A stretch of 64,000 nucleotides of DNA from Winkia neuii subsp. neuii DSM 8576. GTDB taxonomy: Bacteria > Actinomycetota > Actinomycetes > Actinomycetales > Actinomycetaceae. The notes below the pieces were generated by a model. The model was not told the DNA's origin, ran no database searches, and saw nothing but the letters and a program-made list of their open reading frames with translations. The DNA is taken from NCBI RefSeq assembly GCF_000420405.1, contig NZ_ATUW01000004.1, positions 168,168 through 232,167 on the forward strand, in the 5' to 3' direction. Of this stretch, positions 41,301 to 50,602 are shown piece after piece; the stretch's first letter is position 1, and each line of letters begins with the position of its first letter. The translations under genes and the position numbers were made by a program.

Positions 41301-41617
41301 TCCCAACCGAAGCGACGTTCTACGTGCTTGCCCTTTTGGGTCTGGTACCTGGCTACCGAATCTTTTACATACCCAGTCAGAAGATGGCCGTAATGCGGTA
41401 GCCCGTTCGCAAACGGCGGCCCGTCGTAGAACACGAATTCGTTCGAGCCGCCCTCACCCGAATCGCGGTTGCGAACGGATTTGCGGAAGGTGTCATCCTC
41501 TTTCCAGTAGGCTAGGGTGTCCTCTTCCATTTTGGGAAAGTTCGGAGATGACTCGACTGCGCTATCACGGTGGCGTGGGTAGGTCCCCCGCTTTGCCTTT
41601 TGCGGATCCTTGCTCAT
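38321..41617 (-). CDS. ileS: Isoleucyl-tRNA synthetase
   Basis: A 1098-residue class I synthetase. The HIGH motif is the HYGH form, in [20 protein letters not shown] (HYGH at 75-78); KMSKS is in [15 protein letters not shown]; editing-domain residues lie in [26 protein letters not shown] and [12 protein letters not shown] are also typical. The length and the C-terminal end without the Zn-binding Cys tail fit the eukaryotic-like/mupirocin-resistant IleS group, common in actinobacteria. The ATG at 41617 has AAGGAG upstream, and the T-box leader at 41618-41800 controls it in response to uncharged tRNA-Ile. Confidence 0.96.
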   Translation of the reverse strand: MSKDPQKAKRGTYPRHRDSAVESSPNFPKMEEDTLAYWKEDDTFRKSVRNRDSGEGGSNEFVFYDGPPFANGLPHYGHLLTGYVKDSVARYQTQKGKHVERRFGWDTHGLPAELEAERILGIEDKSEIEGPGGIGIQKFNDTCRSSVLRYTDEWQDYVNRQARWVDFDNDYKTLDVTYMESVIWAFKQLYDKGLAYEGYRVLPYCWHDQTPLSNHELKMDDDVYQTRQDNTVTVGLRLETGELALIWTTTPWTLPSNLAITVGADIDYVTIQVDPELDSPVAGEKVIIAKALAGNYAKELGEDPQIVATYKGKELLGRRYSPIFDYFADGAKEGQTPGPNAFTVVSADYVSTEDGTGLVHTAPAFGEDDMFTCMAAGIKAVVPVDEAGKFTSQVPEYEGVQVFDANKLVIRDLRRGHEDNEGPLARIPAEKRAVLVRQQSYAHSYPHCWRCRKPLIYKAVSSWFVKVSAFRDRMVELNQQITWVPDHIKEGQFGKWLAGARDWSISRNRFWGSPIPVWKSDNPEYPRVDVYGSLAELERDFGVEVKDLHRPFIDTLVRPNPDDPTGKSMMRRIPDVLDCWFDSGSMPYAQVHYPFENQEWFENHYPGDFIVEYIGQTRGWFYTLHVLATALFDRPAFTSCVSHGIVLGDDGRKMSKSLRNYPDVRKVFDSYGSDAMRWFLLSSPVVRGGNLIVTEKAIRDTVRQVMLPLWNCYYFFALYAGTCNGGDGYTAKLLDFADAQKIASLPVMDRYLLASVKNLLERVAALQDGYDVAGAAHEVERFTDVLTNWYVRTSRQRFWDEDERAFDTLYSVLVLLMRAIAPLAPLLAEEIYRGLTGEESVHLTDYPSLPDTCADAELVATMDEIRDIVSAAHGLRKANKLRVRQPLQTLTVVSENSAGLADFTALVQSEVNVKHVSLVPAAESGLEVSKELSLNPREFPPQVRKHTSDLFKAQKSGQWSELEGGKIRFDGVEVDGEPVVLGPGQVSTSIKVTAEEGQAATVLANGTFVVLDTTVDAALEAEGYARDVIRVVQDQRKADGLHVADRINLVLSVPEERIPDVRMHQQMIAAETLAKAISFDANDSSDSEVHASVTKIEK

Positions 41618-41800
41618 GGTCTCCTTGTCCTCTGCTTCGAGGACGACTAGAGCCGCGGTACCACCTCGCTTGCCACCTTAACCCTGCGCCAAGGCAGCCG
41701 CTCATTGTAGCTGTGTCGGGCTTACCCGCCGGGTTCTACTAGGTTTCCCGTTCTTCCCGGTGCTCCCCGGTGATTGCCGGATCCACGCCCCTACAGTCTA
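41618..41800 (-). ncRNA. T-box riboswitch leader of ileS (translational, isoleucine)
   Basis: On the minus strand the 13-nt T-box GGTGGTACCGCGG maps to 41653-41665. Further 5' lie CAATCACCGGGGAGC, containing the ATC (Ile) specifier in an ultrashort stem I, and GAAGAACGGG, both typical of actinobacterial ileS T-boxes. After the T-box a hairpin, GTCCTC...GAGGAC (41627-41644), ends directly against the Shine-Dalgarno AAGGAG (41621-41626), so control is over translation. A -10 box TAGACT (41800-41795) places the transcript start near 41788. Confidence 0.92.
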
Positions 41801-42061
41801 GCCAGGGCTCTACTGGCTAAGAAACCAAATTCGCCCATTGGGATTGTGTTTTTCAACACCAAGTTTTTGCAAGCCACACGCGAGTCTCGAGCTGAGGCAG
41901 TCCCTAGTACTACCGAGGCTACAGCACGTGCGCCAACCTGGAACTACCTCGGTTGCCGAGCAAGCCTTTGGCCGCCTTAGTGAGGACGCCGGCAATTCTC
42001 AGTTCGGCATGAGCACGCCTCTGCTTATTGGATCATAAAGCAGGCGTGCCGCCTCCCGCCG
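41801..42061. other. Intergenic region between the ileS leader and proC
   Basis: I see no gene in this stretch. It contains the -35 side of the ileS promoter at its left end and one strong hairpin, GCACGCC...GGCGTGC (42013-42049), extended by TGCTT/AAGCA with a one-base bulge, which may end a transcript. Short frames on both strands lack ribosome sites. Confidence 0.45.
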
Positions 42062-42108
42062 CTTAGAGCGCAGTAGCAACCTTGGTAGATTGGAAGCGCC
42101 GCTCTAAG
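42062..42108 (+). promoter_or_regulatory. Candidate proC promoter framed by an inverted repeat
   Basis: CTTAGAGCG (42062-42070) and CGCTCTAAG (42100-42108) form a 9-bp inverted repeat. The left arm covers a -35-like TTAGAG; TAGATT, 17 nt later, is a fair -10; the right arm overlaps the start of AAGGAGG, the proC ribosome site. It could be an operator pair or an mRNA hairpin touching the ribosome site. Confidence 0.4.
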
Positions 42109-42116
42109 GAGGAATC

Positions 42117-42932
42117 ATGTTAAAAGTTGGCATTTTAGGAACCGGTTCGATGGGGAGCGCCATTGCCAGGGGAATCGCAGCAAACGGGGCCGACAAGTTC
42201 GAGCTCCACCTGTACGCGCGCCGCACCGCCTCATCTGAGCCGCTTGCCCAGGAGCTGGGCGCCAAAGTGGCGAAAAGCGCTGACGAACTAGTAGCTAGCT
42301 GCGACGTGACCGTAGTAGCCGTAAAGCCCCACCAGATGAACGGCGTGCTCTCGAATCTTACCGATCCCTCGCAAACCGTTATTGTCTCAGTGGCCGCCGG
42401 CCGGAGCCTGCAAACTCTTAGCGAAGATCTGCCTGCCTGCCCGGCAGGGCTAGTCCGCGTGATGCCAAATGTCAACGCTTCTATAGGCAGGTCCATGTCG
42501 GGCCTTGCTGCCAGCGCTAACACTGCCAAAGCCGATCTGGAAAAGGTTATCTCGATTTTCAACTGCTGCGGCAGTTGCGAAGTAATCGACGAATCGCTCT
42601 TTCCCGCCTTCGCGGCACTAGCCGGTTGCTTGCCCGGATGGATTTTTCAACTCATCGATTCGTTCGCACGTGCGGGACTAGCTCAGGGCATTCCCAAAGC
42701 CCAGGCGGTACGGATAGTTGCCACTGCCATGGCGGGCAGCGCCGAGAACGTAGAAAAGAATGCCGCGGCCTCCGGCCTTTCCCCAGCAGCCTTAGTGGAT
42801 ACGGTGCTCTCGCCCGCTGGTACTACGGTAGCAGGGCTACTGGCGGCCGAAGAAGCGGGTCTTTCCCGCAGCGCTACCGCTGCCGTGCAAGCGGCTGTAG
42901 ATAGGGACAACGAACTGGCTAAAGCCAAGTGA
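42117..42932 (+). CDS. proC: Pyrroline-5-carboxylate reductase
   Basis: A 271-residue NAD(P)H-dependent enzyme for the last step of proline synthesis. The Rossmann motif is MLKVGILGTGSMGSAIARGI at the N-terminus; VAVKPHQMNGVL, RVMPNVNASIGRSMSGLA and the C-terminal dimer region LSPAALVDTVLSPAGTTVAG are typical of the family. The ATG has AAGGAGG 5 nt upstream. It overlaps the following MFS gene by 4 nt (GTGA), so the two are translationally coupled. Confidence 0.94.
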   Translation: MLKVGILGTGSMGSAIARGIAANGADKFELHLYARRTASSEPLAQELGAKVAKSADELVASCDVTVVAVKPHQMNGVLSNLTDPSQTVIVSVAAGRSLQTLSEDLPACPAGLVRVMPNVNASIGRSMSGLAASANTAKADLEKVISIFNCCGSCEVIDESLFPAFAALAGCLPGWIFQLIDSFARAGLAQGIPKAQAVRIVATAMAGSAENVEKNAAASGLSPAALVDTVLSPAGTTVAGLLAAEEAGLSRSATAAVQAAVDRDNELAKAK

Positions 42933-44146
42933 GTCCGCTCCGGAAACTAATCTGGCCGATATATGCCCCCACTATAATTTTCGCGGTGGGCTCGGGTGCG
43001 GTAGCGCCGATGATTGTGCTGGCTGCCTTGCGAATTGGCTTTAGCTCCTCTCATGCCTCCACCGTCATGGCCTATTACGGCGTGGTAGGAGTCGTTGCCG
43101 CCCCGCTAGTAGGCCACGTCCTGCTGCGCACCACAGACAAAAGGGGCCTCGAGGGAGCCACCGCAATTGCTGCACTTTCGCTGGGAATCTCGCTGGCTGC
43201 CCTCTACAGTCCTGGCATGCTGGCGAAGGTGGGCTACGTGGCGGGCCTTACCGGAATAGCCATAGCGGCATCAGTGTGGGCAATAGCCAGGCAGTCCTAC
43301 TTGGCCGACAATATTTCGGGCGAATACCGCGCGACCGCCCTCTCTATGCTCGGAGGGATGATGCGGTTAGGGGTTATGGCCGGCCCCGCCCTGGGTACCG
43401 CAATAGTGGCATTTGGAGGTATTCCTGCAGTTTTCTGGCTACACCTGCTCACGGCTTTGCTAGCCGGGGGTATGGTCGCAGTATTTTTGGTACCCGCCTC
43501 CGCGGGTACCAAGTCAGCTAAAAAAGCTAATAGGCTCAGCCGCCCTCTACGACGCAAGCCCGACCGCATTTCCACTGCGATTACGGCCTACGCCGGAATG
43601 TCTATGCAAATAGTGAGGGCGAACAGGAACGTGCTAATCCCACTGTGGGGCACCCATCTGGGCCTTTCACCCACTCTAATTTCGGCTACCTTCGCAATCT
43701 CTGCAGCCTTAGACGTTGCCATGTTCTACCCGGCCGGCCGCCTGCAGGACCGCTATGGGCGCCTAGTTGCGGTTTTGCCGGCCTATCTGATTATGGGCAC
43801 CGGATTTTTGGGACTAGTGCTCTTTCCAGGAAAGGTGGCCTTTGTATTGTTTGCCTCCCTGGTGGGATTCGGCAACGGTTTCGGCTCAGGCATAGTAATG
43901 ACCATGGGCGTCGACATGTCTCCAGATATCTACCGCGAGCGCTTTTTAGGGTGGTGGACGGCGATCACGCAGGCGGGCTCAGCAGCCGGCCCGCTTTTTG
44001 TCGCGGGCCTGACGGCCACTGTGGGGTTAGCTGGGGCTATGTGGGCCACCGTCGCAGTAGCGGCCGTGGCTGCTCTTTGGGCCGCTTGCCTATTCCCGAG
44101 GGCGTATCGCCGCCTAGACCTAAATACTGCCGGCGGTCCGCTATAA
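42929..44146 (+). CDS. MFS transporter
   Basis: A 405-residue major facilitator with about 12 helices (FAVGSGAVAPMIVLAALRIG, VMAYYGVVGVVAAPLVGHVL, IAIAASVWAIARQSYLADNI). A short basic central loop (KSAKKANRLSRPLRRKPDR, about 190-210) separates the halves. The second half contains YPAGRLQDRYGRLVAVLPAY, the MFS loop signature. It looks like a drug/metabolite exporter of the DHA1 type. The substrate is unknown; coupling to proC does not by itself imply proline. The start is GTG in the 4-nt overlap. It converges on thrC with a 6-nt overlap of ends. Confidence 0.85.
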   Translation: MSPLRKLIWPIYAPTIIFAVGSGAVAPMIVLAALRIGFSSSHASTVMAYYGVVGVVAAPLVGHVLLRTTDKRGLEGATAIAALSLGISLAALYSPGMLAKVGYVAGLTGIAIAASVWAIARQSYLADNISGEYRATALSMLGGMMRLGVMAGPALGTAIVAFGGIPAVFWLHLLTALLAGGMVAVFLVPASAGTKSAKKANRLSRPLRRKPDRISTAITAYAGMSMQIVRANRNVLIPLWGTHLGLSPTLISATFAISAALDVAMFYPAGRLQDRYGRLVAVLPAYLIMGTGFLGLVLFPGKVAFVLFASLVGFGNGFGSGIVMTMGVDMSPDIYRERFLGWWTAITQAGSAAGPLFVAGLTATVGLAGAMWATVAVAAVAALWAACLFPRAYRRLDLNTAGGPL

Positions 44147-45565
44147 ACCGAATTCGCGAAGGTAGTCTTTTACCACTTCGGGATCATTTTCCAGGTCTAC
44201 AACCCGGCGGGGTCCTTTTTCTATATCGGCAAACCGGCCGGGTACCTTTGGCCCGTGTCCTGTTGCCTCCCGGATGGTCTGCGAGAATTTCACGGGCAGA
44301 GCGGTCTCCAATACCACTATGGGCGAGGTCAAGTCTGCTCCTTGGGTCTTTGCTACCTGTACTCCGTCGGCGGTGTGGGGGTCTATTTCGATCCCTTCAC
44401 GATCTAGCAGGCGAATCTGTTCTAGGCGGTTGGCGTGGGTCGAGGATCCGCTTTGGAACCCGAAGTCGGAAATTTTTGCAAAGACTGCCTCTGGCAGCTC
44501 AAAGTAGCCGGAGTTTCGAAGCTGGTTTGCAAACAGTTCCCGGCAACGGGCCCCGTCGCGTCCCAGCAGATCGAAGATGAAGCGTTCAAAGTTTGAGGCT
44601 TTGGAAATGTCCATCGACGGGGATGAAGTGGCCAGGGTTTGCTGGGCAGAGCGCACTCGATAGCGGCCAGTAGTAAAGAATTCTTCGAGGACGTTATTTT
44701 CGTTTGTGGCAACTATAAGCCGGTCGATAGGCAATCCCATCTGCCGGGCAATGTGACCCGCGCACACGTTGCCAAAGTTGCCAGTGGGCACGCAGAAGGA
44801 GACCTTTTCTGCCCCGGTTTTTTCGCTCACTTGTAGATAGAGCCCAATGTAGTACACCACCTGGGCAAGCAGACGGGCCCAGTTGATTGAATTTACCGCC
44901 CCTATATGGTGGGCTCGCTTGAATTCTAGATCTGCCGAGATTGCCTTGACTATGTCCTGGCAGTCGTCGAAGACTCCGGCAATTGCAATATTAAAAATAT
45001 TCGGATCGGTGAGCGAGAACATCTGGGCTTGTTGAAATGGGCTCATGCGCCCTCTGGGGGTGAGCATGAATACCTTTATTCCCCGACGATTAGCCATTGC
45101 GTATTCCGCAGAAGAGCCAGTGTCTCCGGAGGTAGCACCCAATATGTTGAGTACCTGCCCGCGCTGGGACAGTACCTCTTCGAAGAGCTCGCCTAGCAGC
45201 TGCATTGCCATATCTTTGAATGCGGCTGTGGGCCCGTAGGAGAGGTGCCCCAACCACATCTGCTGCCCTATTTGGGTGGCCGGAACAATGTCGGCGGCAG
45301 AAAATTTTCCGCCCCCGTAGGCGCCCTCGCAGAGTCTAGCTAGAGTGAGCTCGTCCATGTCGTCGATGTAGAGGGCGAGTACTTTGGCTGCCAGGGCAGC
45401 GTAGCCTTCCTGGGAGAGTAGTTTCGAAAAATCGCTAAGCGTGCGTTTATCCAGTTGGGGGTATTCTTCGGGTAGGTAAAGGCCTCCGTCGGGGGCGAGC
45501 CCCTCAAGCAAAATATCGGTAAAAGAGCGGGGTTTGCCGCCGCCGCGGGTAGATACGTAACGCAC
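44141..45565 (-). CDS. thrC: Threonine synthase
   Basis: A 474-residue PLP enzyme converting phosphohomoserine to threonine. It begins MRYVSTRGGGKPRSFTDILL; the PLP lysine is Lys117 in SYGPTAAFKDMAMQLLG; GATSGDTGSSAEYAM and FCVPTGNFGNVCAGHIARQM follow. This is the longer fungal/gamma-proteobacterial (class II-like) form rather than the ~350-residue actinobacterial form. It is 9 nt downstream of the histidine kinase gene, so it may be co-transcribed with the two-component system. Confidence 0.94.
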   Translation of the reverse strand: MRYVSTRGGGKPRSFTDILLEGLAPDGGLYLPEEYPQLDKRTLSDFSKLLSQEGYAALAAKVLALYIDDMDELTLARLCEGAYGGGKFSAADIVPATQIGQQMWLGHLSYGPTAAFKDMAMQLLGELFEEVLSQRGQVLNILGATSGDTGSSAEYAMANRRGIKVFMLTPRGRMSPFQQAQMFSLTDPNIFNIAIAGVFDDCQDIVKAISADLEFKRAHHIGAVNSINWARLLAQVVYYIGLYLQVSEKTGAEKVSFCVPTGNFGNVCAGHIARQMGLPIDRLIVATNENNVLEEFFTTGRYRVRSAQQTLATSSPSMDISKASNFERFIFDLLGRDGARCRELFANQLRNSGYFELPEAVFAKISDFGFQSGSSTHANRLEQIRLLDREGIEIDPHTADGVQVAKTQGADLTSPIVVLETALPVKFSQTIREATGHGPKVPGRFADIEKGPRRVVDLENDPEVVKDYLREFGL

Positions 45566-45574
45566 GGATCCAGT

Positions 45575-47026
45575 TTACCTTGGCCCCTGGGAAAGAAGTT
45601 TGAAGCTGGCCACGAAGGTAGCCCCTCCCAGTTCTGCTTCATCTGCAAGAGTGAGGCTGCCGCCGTGAGCTTCGACTATGGCGTGGGCTATAGATAGGCC
45701 GAGTCCCGTTGATTCGCCCGGGCGGCGCGCTGAATCGGCGCGGGCGAAACGGTCGAATATTTTTTGGCGCTCACTCGGGGGCACTCCTGGCCCGTCATCA
45801 CTAACAGTCAATATCGCCCTGTGCCCATCCCCGCGCAGGCTGACGCGCACATGAGTGCCAGGCGGGGTGTGCTGGTAAGCATTTGCAGTCAGGTTGGCAA
45901 AAACCTGGCGTAGTCCCGCCTCGTGGCCTTTGATTTCGATATCTTCGGCGCCCTCGGCAAGATTCAAATCCCACTCATGATCTGGAGCGGCGACGGCGGC
46001 GTCAGCTACCGCGTCTACGGCGAGCCCGGCCAGAGGAATATTTTTCACTTCTACCTTCCGCCCCGAATCTATGCGGGCAAGCAACAGCAGGTCCTCTACA
46101 AGGGCTCGCATGCGTTCTGCCTCGGAAGCAATCCTAGAGACCGCCTGTCCCGTTTGCCCTTCTAACCCTTGAGCGGACAAAAGCTGGGCATATCCCCCCA
46201 CTGTCGCCAGCGGAGTGCGCAGCTCATGGGAGGCGTCTGCTACGAATTGACGCAACTTGTCCTCGCTTTTTGCACGCGCAGCCAGAGACTTCTCGACATG
46301 TTCGAGGGCGACGTTCAAGGCTTTGGCCATTTCACCGGCTTCAGTTTGGGAGGATGCAAGCTCCGTTGGGGCTCGCGTCGAGAGTACGGCCCCGGACAGA
46401 TCCTGAGTGGTGACTTGCCTGGCAACTTTTGTCACCGTGCGGATGCCCGCCAGCTCACGGCGCACGAGCACTCGTGCCAGCAACCATGCCAACACTAGCC
46501 CCCCGATGCCGTACAGGGCGGAAAGACCCCCGAAAAACACCAGTACGTTGTCAGCCTTCTCTAAAGGTTCTCCGGCTACCACCGCAACGGCGCTCCCGTC
46601 CGGAGCAATCATTTTTGCCTTCAGCACGCGGTAGTGTCCCATTCCGCTAATCCAAGTAGAAGTGGGCCCGGGGCGGGCGGCACTAGTAAATTCGTCCGCC
46701 TGACTTTTCGAGATCTCGACTATTGTCAGATCCGCGTTCACTTTCCCAGCTAGAACTAACTCCCCTTTGCGGATGATGTGCACCGACCCTCGGGACATAC
46801 CGGGATTTAGCAGAGAGTGAGACAGGGAACCCTCCGAACCGGTGGGGTCGGCCTTAGTCTCGGCCTGCCCCAACGAGGAGCGCAAAGTGTCGTCTACCTG
46901 GCCGTAGAGCACCTGCCGAAGTGTCAACCCGGCTAATCCTCCAACAAATAGCAGCAGGCAAATTCCCACTACCAATACGAGGGCGGGAAGACGTACTCCC
47001 AGTGACTGGTAGTTACGCCCTGCCAT
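45575..47026 (-). CDS. Sensor histidine kinase (HAMP type)
   Basis: A 483-residue membrane kinase. Helix 1 is about 13-36, an extracellular sensor region spans 37-160, and helix 2 about 161-186. The HAMP segment (about 187-245) contains VRRELAGIRTVTKVARQVTT. The H-box FVADASHELRTPL puts phospho-His at 267. ATPase motifs are NLTANAYQHTPPG (N), VSDDGPGVPPS (G1), IFDRFARADSARRPGESTG (F) and LGLSIAHAIVEAHGGS (G2). It resembles the MprB/TcrY/CutS group of actinobacteria. The stimulus is unknown. It overlaps the response regulator gene by 14 nt. Confidence 0.92.
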   Translation of the reverse strand: MAGRNYQSLGVRLPALVLVVGICLLLFVGGLAGLTLRQVLYGQVDDTLRSSLGQAETKADPTGSEGSLSHSLLNPGMSRGSVHIIRKGELVLAGKVNADLTIVEISKSQADEFTSAARPGPTSTWISGMGHYRVLKAKMIAPDGSAVAVVAGEPLEKADNVLVFFGGLSALYGIGGLVLAWLLARVLVRRELAGIRTVTKVARQVTTQDLSGAVLSTRAPTELASSQTEAGEMAKALNVALEHVEKSLAARAKSEDKLRQFVADASHELRTPLATVGGYAQLLSAQGLEGQTGQAVSRIASEAERMRALVEDLLLLARIDSGRKVEVKNIPLAGLAVDAVADAAVAAPDHEWDLNLAEGAEDIEIKGHEAGLRQVFANLTANAYQHTPPGTHVRVSLRGDGHRAILTVSDDGPGVPPSERQKIFDRFARADSARRPGESTGLGLSIAHAIVEAHGGSLTLADEAELGGATFVASFKLLSQGPR

Positions 47027-47747
47027 CGCCGCCCGCCGGTTTCATTACGTAGCCCACTCCGCGCACAGTGTGAATCATAGGCTCCCTGCCGGCATCAATT
47101 TTCTTGCGCAGATAGGAAATGTAAAGCTCCACCACATTAGCTTTTCCGCCGAAGTCAAAATGCCACACGGCATCTAAGATTTGGGCTTTTGAAAGGACTT
47201 TCGAGGCATTTTGCATCAGATACTCGCACAGGTCGAACTCTGTCTTAGTGAGTTCTATTCCCTCTCCGGCCCGGCGCAATTCATGTCGGTCAACATTCAT
47301 GACCAAGTCGCCAACTTCTAAAATAGTCTCTGCCTCCTGGGTGGCCAACCCCCCGGAACGGCGCACCAAAGCCTCGAGGCGAGCTTCCACCTCGTCAAGG
47401 TTGAAAGGCTTCACCACGTAGTCGTCGGCCCCCGAGCGAAGTCCCGCAACTCGATCCTCGACCGCATCGAGGGCGGTCAACAGCAAGATAGGCAAGTGAG
47501 GATCTTCGCGCCGGATACGCTCCATAGCTTCGAGCCCATCCATTCCGGGCATCATGATGTCCAGCACCGCCGCATCCGGGCCTATTTTGCGTGCCGCCTG
47601 CACCGCCGCGAAACCATCCGTAACAGCGTGGGTACGCCACCCCCGCGATTGCAGCGCCTGCGACAAAAGATCAGCCAGCATAGGCTCGTCGTCAGCAATC
47701 AGCACCAGTGGGGAGCTCCCGTCCTCGTGAAGAGGTAAATGTGACAT
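47013..47747 (-). CDS. OmpR-family response regulator
   Basis: A 244-residue regulator. The receiver domain (about 13-128) has the acidic pair in LIADDEPML, phospho-Asp63 in AVLDIMMPGMDG, Thr in LLLTALDAVED and Lys in DDYVVKPFNLDEV. A winged-helix DNA-binding domain (about 145-238) has the OmpR pattern LTKTEFDLCEYLMQNASKVL and VVELYISYLRKKIDAG, then HTVRGVGYVMKP. It is the cognate partner of the overlapping kinase and likely regulates membrane or envelope genes, as relatives do (inference). Confidence 0.94.
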   Translation of the reverse strand: MSHLPLHEDGSSPLVLIADDEPMLADLLSQALQSRGWRTHAVTDGFAAVQAARKIGPDAAVLDIMMPGMDGLEAMERIRREDPHLPILLLTALDAVEDRVAGLRSGADDYVVKPFNLDEVEARLEALVRRSGGLATQEAETILEVGDLVMNVDRHELRRAGEGIELTKTEFDLCEYLMQNASKVLSKAQILDAVWHFDFGGKANVVELYISYLRKKIDAGREPMIHTVRGVGYVMKPAGGDGRA

Positions 47748-47943
47748 GCCTTCCTCCCTTTCCCCCTAACTCTATCTGGACTCACTTAGGTCTTACTTGG
47801 TCGGCCCTGTGGATGAACTATGAACGATTAATCCCACAGTCACCACCGTGAGGATTTAGCTGAATTTTTCTACCCCCGCGATACACTAGACCGGAAAACG
47901 CCGAAGCGCGGAACACCCCCGCGCCCTATTCACGGAGTGTATT

Positions 47944-50598
47944 TTGACAACTGAACTGAAGATGCTGGCAAATCCTGCGGTACCCGGCAAAGTGAGCCCC
48001 GATGGGCTCGAAGAAAAATGGGCAAAAGTTTGGGACGAAAACGGCACCTATGCTTTTGACAACAACGCCGACCGCACCAAGGTGTATTCGATCGATACTC
48101 CCCCACCCACGGTATCGGGCTCACTTCACGTGGGGCACGTCTTCAGCTACACCCACACTGACTTGATCGCTCGCTACAAGCGCATGCGCGGATACTCCGT
48201 GTTTTACCCGATGGGCTGGGACGACAACGGCCTACCTACAGAGCGGCGCGTACAAAACTACTTTGGGGTGCGCTGTGACCCGTCGTTGCCTTACGACCCC
48301 AACTTCGTGCCGCCGCACAACGGTACCGGGAAATCCATCAAAATGCGCGACCAGGTGCCAATCTCCAGGCGCAATTTCATCGAGCTGTGCTGGAAGCTAA
48401 CTCAAGAGGACGAAAAACAGTTCGAAGCTCTCTGGAGGCAGCTAGGCCTTTCCGTCGACTGGTCGCACACTTATCAGACTATAGGCAAGAAGGCACAGAA
48501 AGTTGCTCAGGCAGCGTTCCTTCGCAACCTCAAACGCGGGGAGGCCTACCAGTCTGAAGCGCCCGGGCTTTGGGACGTTACCTTCCAGACCGCAGTTGCC
48601 CAGGCCGAACTCGAGGCCCGCGACTACCCTGGCAACTACCACGCGCTGGCCTTCCACCGCACAGATGCGGACGAGGACGTAGTTATCGAAACTACCCGGC
48701 CAGAACTTCTAGCCGCCTGCTGCGCGTTGATTGCCCATCCCAACGACGAACGCTACCAGCACCTGTTCGGCAAGACCGTAACTTCTCCCGGTTTTGGGGT
48801 CGAGGTTCCGGTGCTAGCGCACCCGGCCGCTGAGATCGACAAGGGTGCGGGCATTGCCATGTGCTGCACCTTCGGCGATCTGACCGACGTGCAGTGGTGG
48901 CGCGAACTAGACTTGCCCACGCGCAATATTTTGCGCAAGGACGGGCGCATCATAGCCGAAGTTCCCGAATGGATCACTACCGCTTCTGGGCGCGAACTGT
49001 ACAAGGAAATGGCGGGCAAGACTACCTTCAGTGCTCGCAAGGCAGTGGTTGAGGCGCTGGCAGCTTCCGGCGAGATGATTGGCGATCCTAAACCCACCCA
49101 GCGCATGACTAACTTTTTCGAAAAGGGCGACAAGCCCCTAGAAATTGTGATGAGCCGGCAGTGGTACATCCGCAACGGCGGACGCGACTACACTCGTGAG
49201 GGGAAGAAGCAGACTCTAAACGAAGAACTCATCGGCCGTGGCAACGAACTGGATTTTCATCCGGAGTTTATGCATGTGCGCTACGACAACTGGGTGCGTG
49301 GGCTAAACACCGACTGGCTTGTTTCTCGGCAGCGTTTCTTCGGAGTACCCATTCCCCTTTGGTACAAGGTCAAGGAAAACGGCGATGTAGACTACGACGC
49401 GGTGATCACCCCGTCGGAAGAAAACCTCCCTATAGATCCTTCTACAGATGTTCCCGAAGGCTACAGTGCCGACCAGCGCGGGCAAGCCGGAGGATTTGTC
49501 GGTGAGGTAGACATTTTGGACACGTGGGCAACTTCCTCCTTGTCCCCACAAATTTCTGCCGGTTGGCTGTCGGATCCCAAATTGTTTGCAAGTGTCTATC
49601 CCATGGATCTGCGCCCTCAGGGGCAGGACATTATTCGTACCTGGCTGTTCTCTACGGTTGCCCGCGCGCACCTGGAATTTGATGCTCTGCCGTTTAGGCA
49701 TGCCGCGATTTCCGGCTGGATTTTGGACCCTGACCACAAGAAGATGTCCAAGTCTAAGGGAAACGTTGTAACTCCTGCTGGTCTGCTAGACAAGCATGGT
49801 TCCGACGCGGTCCGCTACTGGGCTTCTTCGGCGCGTCTTGGTACCGATGCGGCTTTTGAAGAGGCCGAAATGAAGGTTGGGCGGCGTTTGGCCATGAAGC
49901 TGCTCAATGCTTCAAAGTTTGCCCTGTCTATGGCTGGCGACCACATCGATTTAGATCCGGCCAAAGTCACCCTGCCCGCCGATCGGGCAATCTTGGCAAG
50001 GCTAGTTCAGGTTATCGACAAGGCAACCGAGGCTTTCGAGGCCTACGACCACACGCGAGCCTTGGAACAGGCGGAGACCTTCTTCTGGTCTTTCTGCGAC
50101 AACTACCTGGAACTTGTGAAGGATAGGGCGAACAATTTCGAGGGCAACTACTCCGAGGCCGACGTTGCTTCTGCCCGGTGCGCCCTCGCCATAGTGGTGG
50201 ACAACGTGTGCCGCCTGCTTGCGCCCTTCATTCCTTTTGCCGCCGAAGAGGTGTGGTCGTGGTACCGCGAAGGTTCAGTGCACAATTCTCCGTGGCCCGT
50301 AACTTCTGCGCTAGAGGGAATCGGCGGTGACGTGACCTTGCTTGAGGCTGCCGGCCAGGCTATGGCCGCCCTGCGCAAGGTCAAATCTGAATCGAAGGTC
50401 TCTCAGCGCACCCCGTACCTGCGGGTAAGCCTGGAAGTACCTGCAGATATGATGTCCGCACTCGAAGAAGTACGCACAGATATCGTGGCCTCCGCTAAGA
50501 TTGAGGGCGAACTAAAGCTTGCGCCCTCGCAGAACGAGTCCGTAACTACAGGCGACTTTGAGCTTGGCGAACCTCCTGCCAAGCGGAACAGGAAGTAA
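47944..50598 (+). CDS. valS: Valyl-tRNA synthetase
   Basis: An 884-residue class I synthetase. The HIGH motif is HVGH (62-65) in PPPTVSGSLHVGHVFSYTHT; PMGWDDNGLPTERRVQNYFG follows; KMSKS is in DPDHKKMSKSKGNVVTPAGL near 600. The tRNA-binding C-terminal part has FIPFAAEEVWSWYREGSVHN. The start is TTG behind CACGGAG; an ATG six codons later is an alternative. No T-box precedes it. The acyl-CoA ligase gene follows 4 nt later. Confidence 0.95.
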   Translation: MTTELKMLANPAVPGKVSPDGLEEKWAKVWDENGTYAFDNNADRTKVYSIDTPPPTVSGSLHVGHVFSYTHTDLIARYKRMRGYSVFYPMGWDDNGLPTERRVQNYFGVRCDPSLPYDPNFVPPHNGTGKSIKMRDQVPISRRNFIELCWKLTQEDEKQFEALWRQLGLSVDWSHTYQTIGKKAQKVAQAAFLRNLKRGEAYQSEAPGLWDVTFQTAVAQAELEARDYPGNYHALAFHRTDADEDVVIETTRPELLAACCALIAHPNDERYQHLFGKTVTSPGFGVEVPVLAHPAAEIDKGAGIAMCCTFGDLTDVQWWRELDLPTRNILRKDGRIIAEVPEWITTASGRELYKEMAGKTTFSARKAVVEALAASGEMIGDPKPTQRMTNFFEKGDKPLEIVMSRQWYIRNGGRDYTREGKKQTLNEELIGRGNELDFHPEFMHVRYDNWVRGLNTDWLVSRQRFFGVPIPLWYKVKENGDVDYDAVITPSEENLPIDPSTDVPEGYSADQRGQAGGFVGEVDILDTWATSSLSPQISAGWLSDPKLFASVYPMDLRPQGQDIIRTWLFSTVARAHLEFDALPFRHAAISGWILDPDHKKMSKSKGNVVTPAGLLDKHGSDAVRYWASSARLGTDAAFEEAEMKVGRRLAMKLLNASKFALSMAGDHIDLDPAKVTLPADRAILARLVQVIDKATEAFEAYDHTRALEQAETFFWSFCDNYLELVKDRANNFEGNYSEADVASARCALAIVVDNVCRLLAPFIPFAAEEVWSWYREGSVHNSPWPVTSALEGIGGDVTLLEAAGQAMAALRKVKSESKVSQRTPYLRVSLEVPADMMSALEEVRTDIVASAKIEGELKLAPSQNESVTTGDFELGEPPAKRNRK

Positions 50599-50602
50599 CT
50601 GC

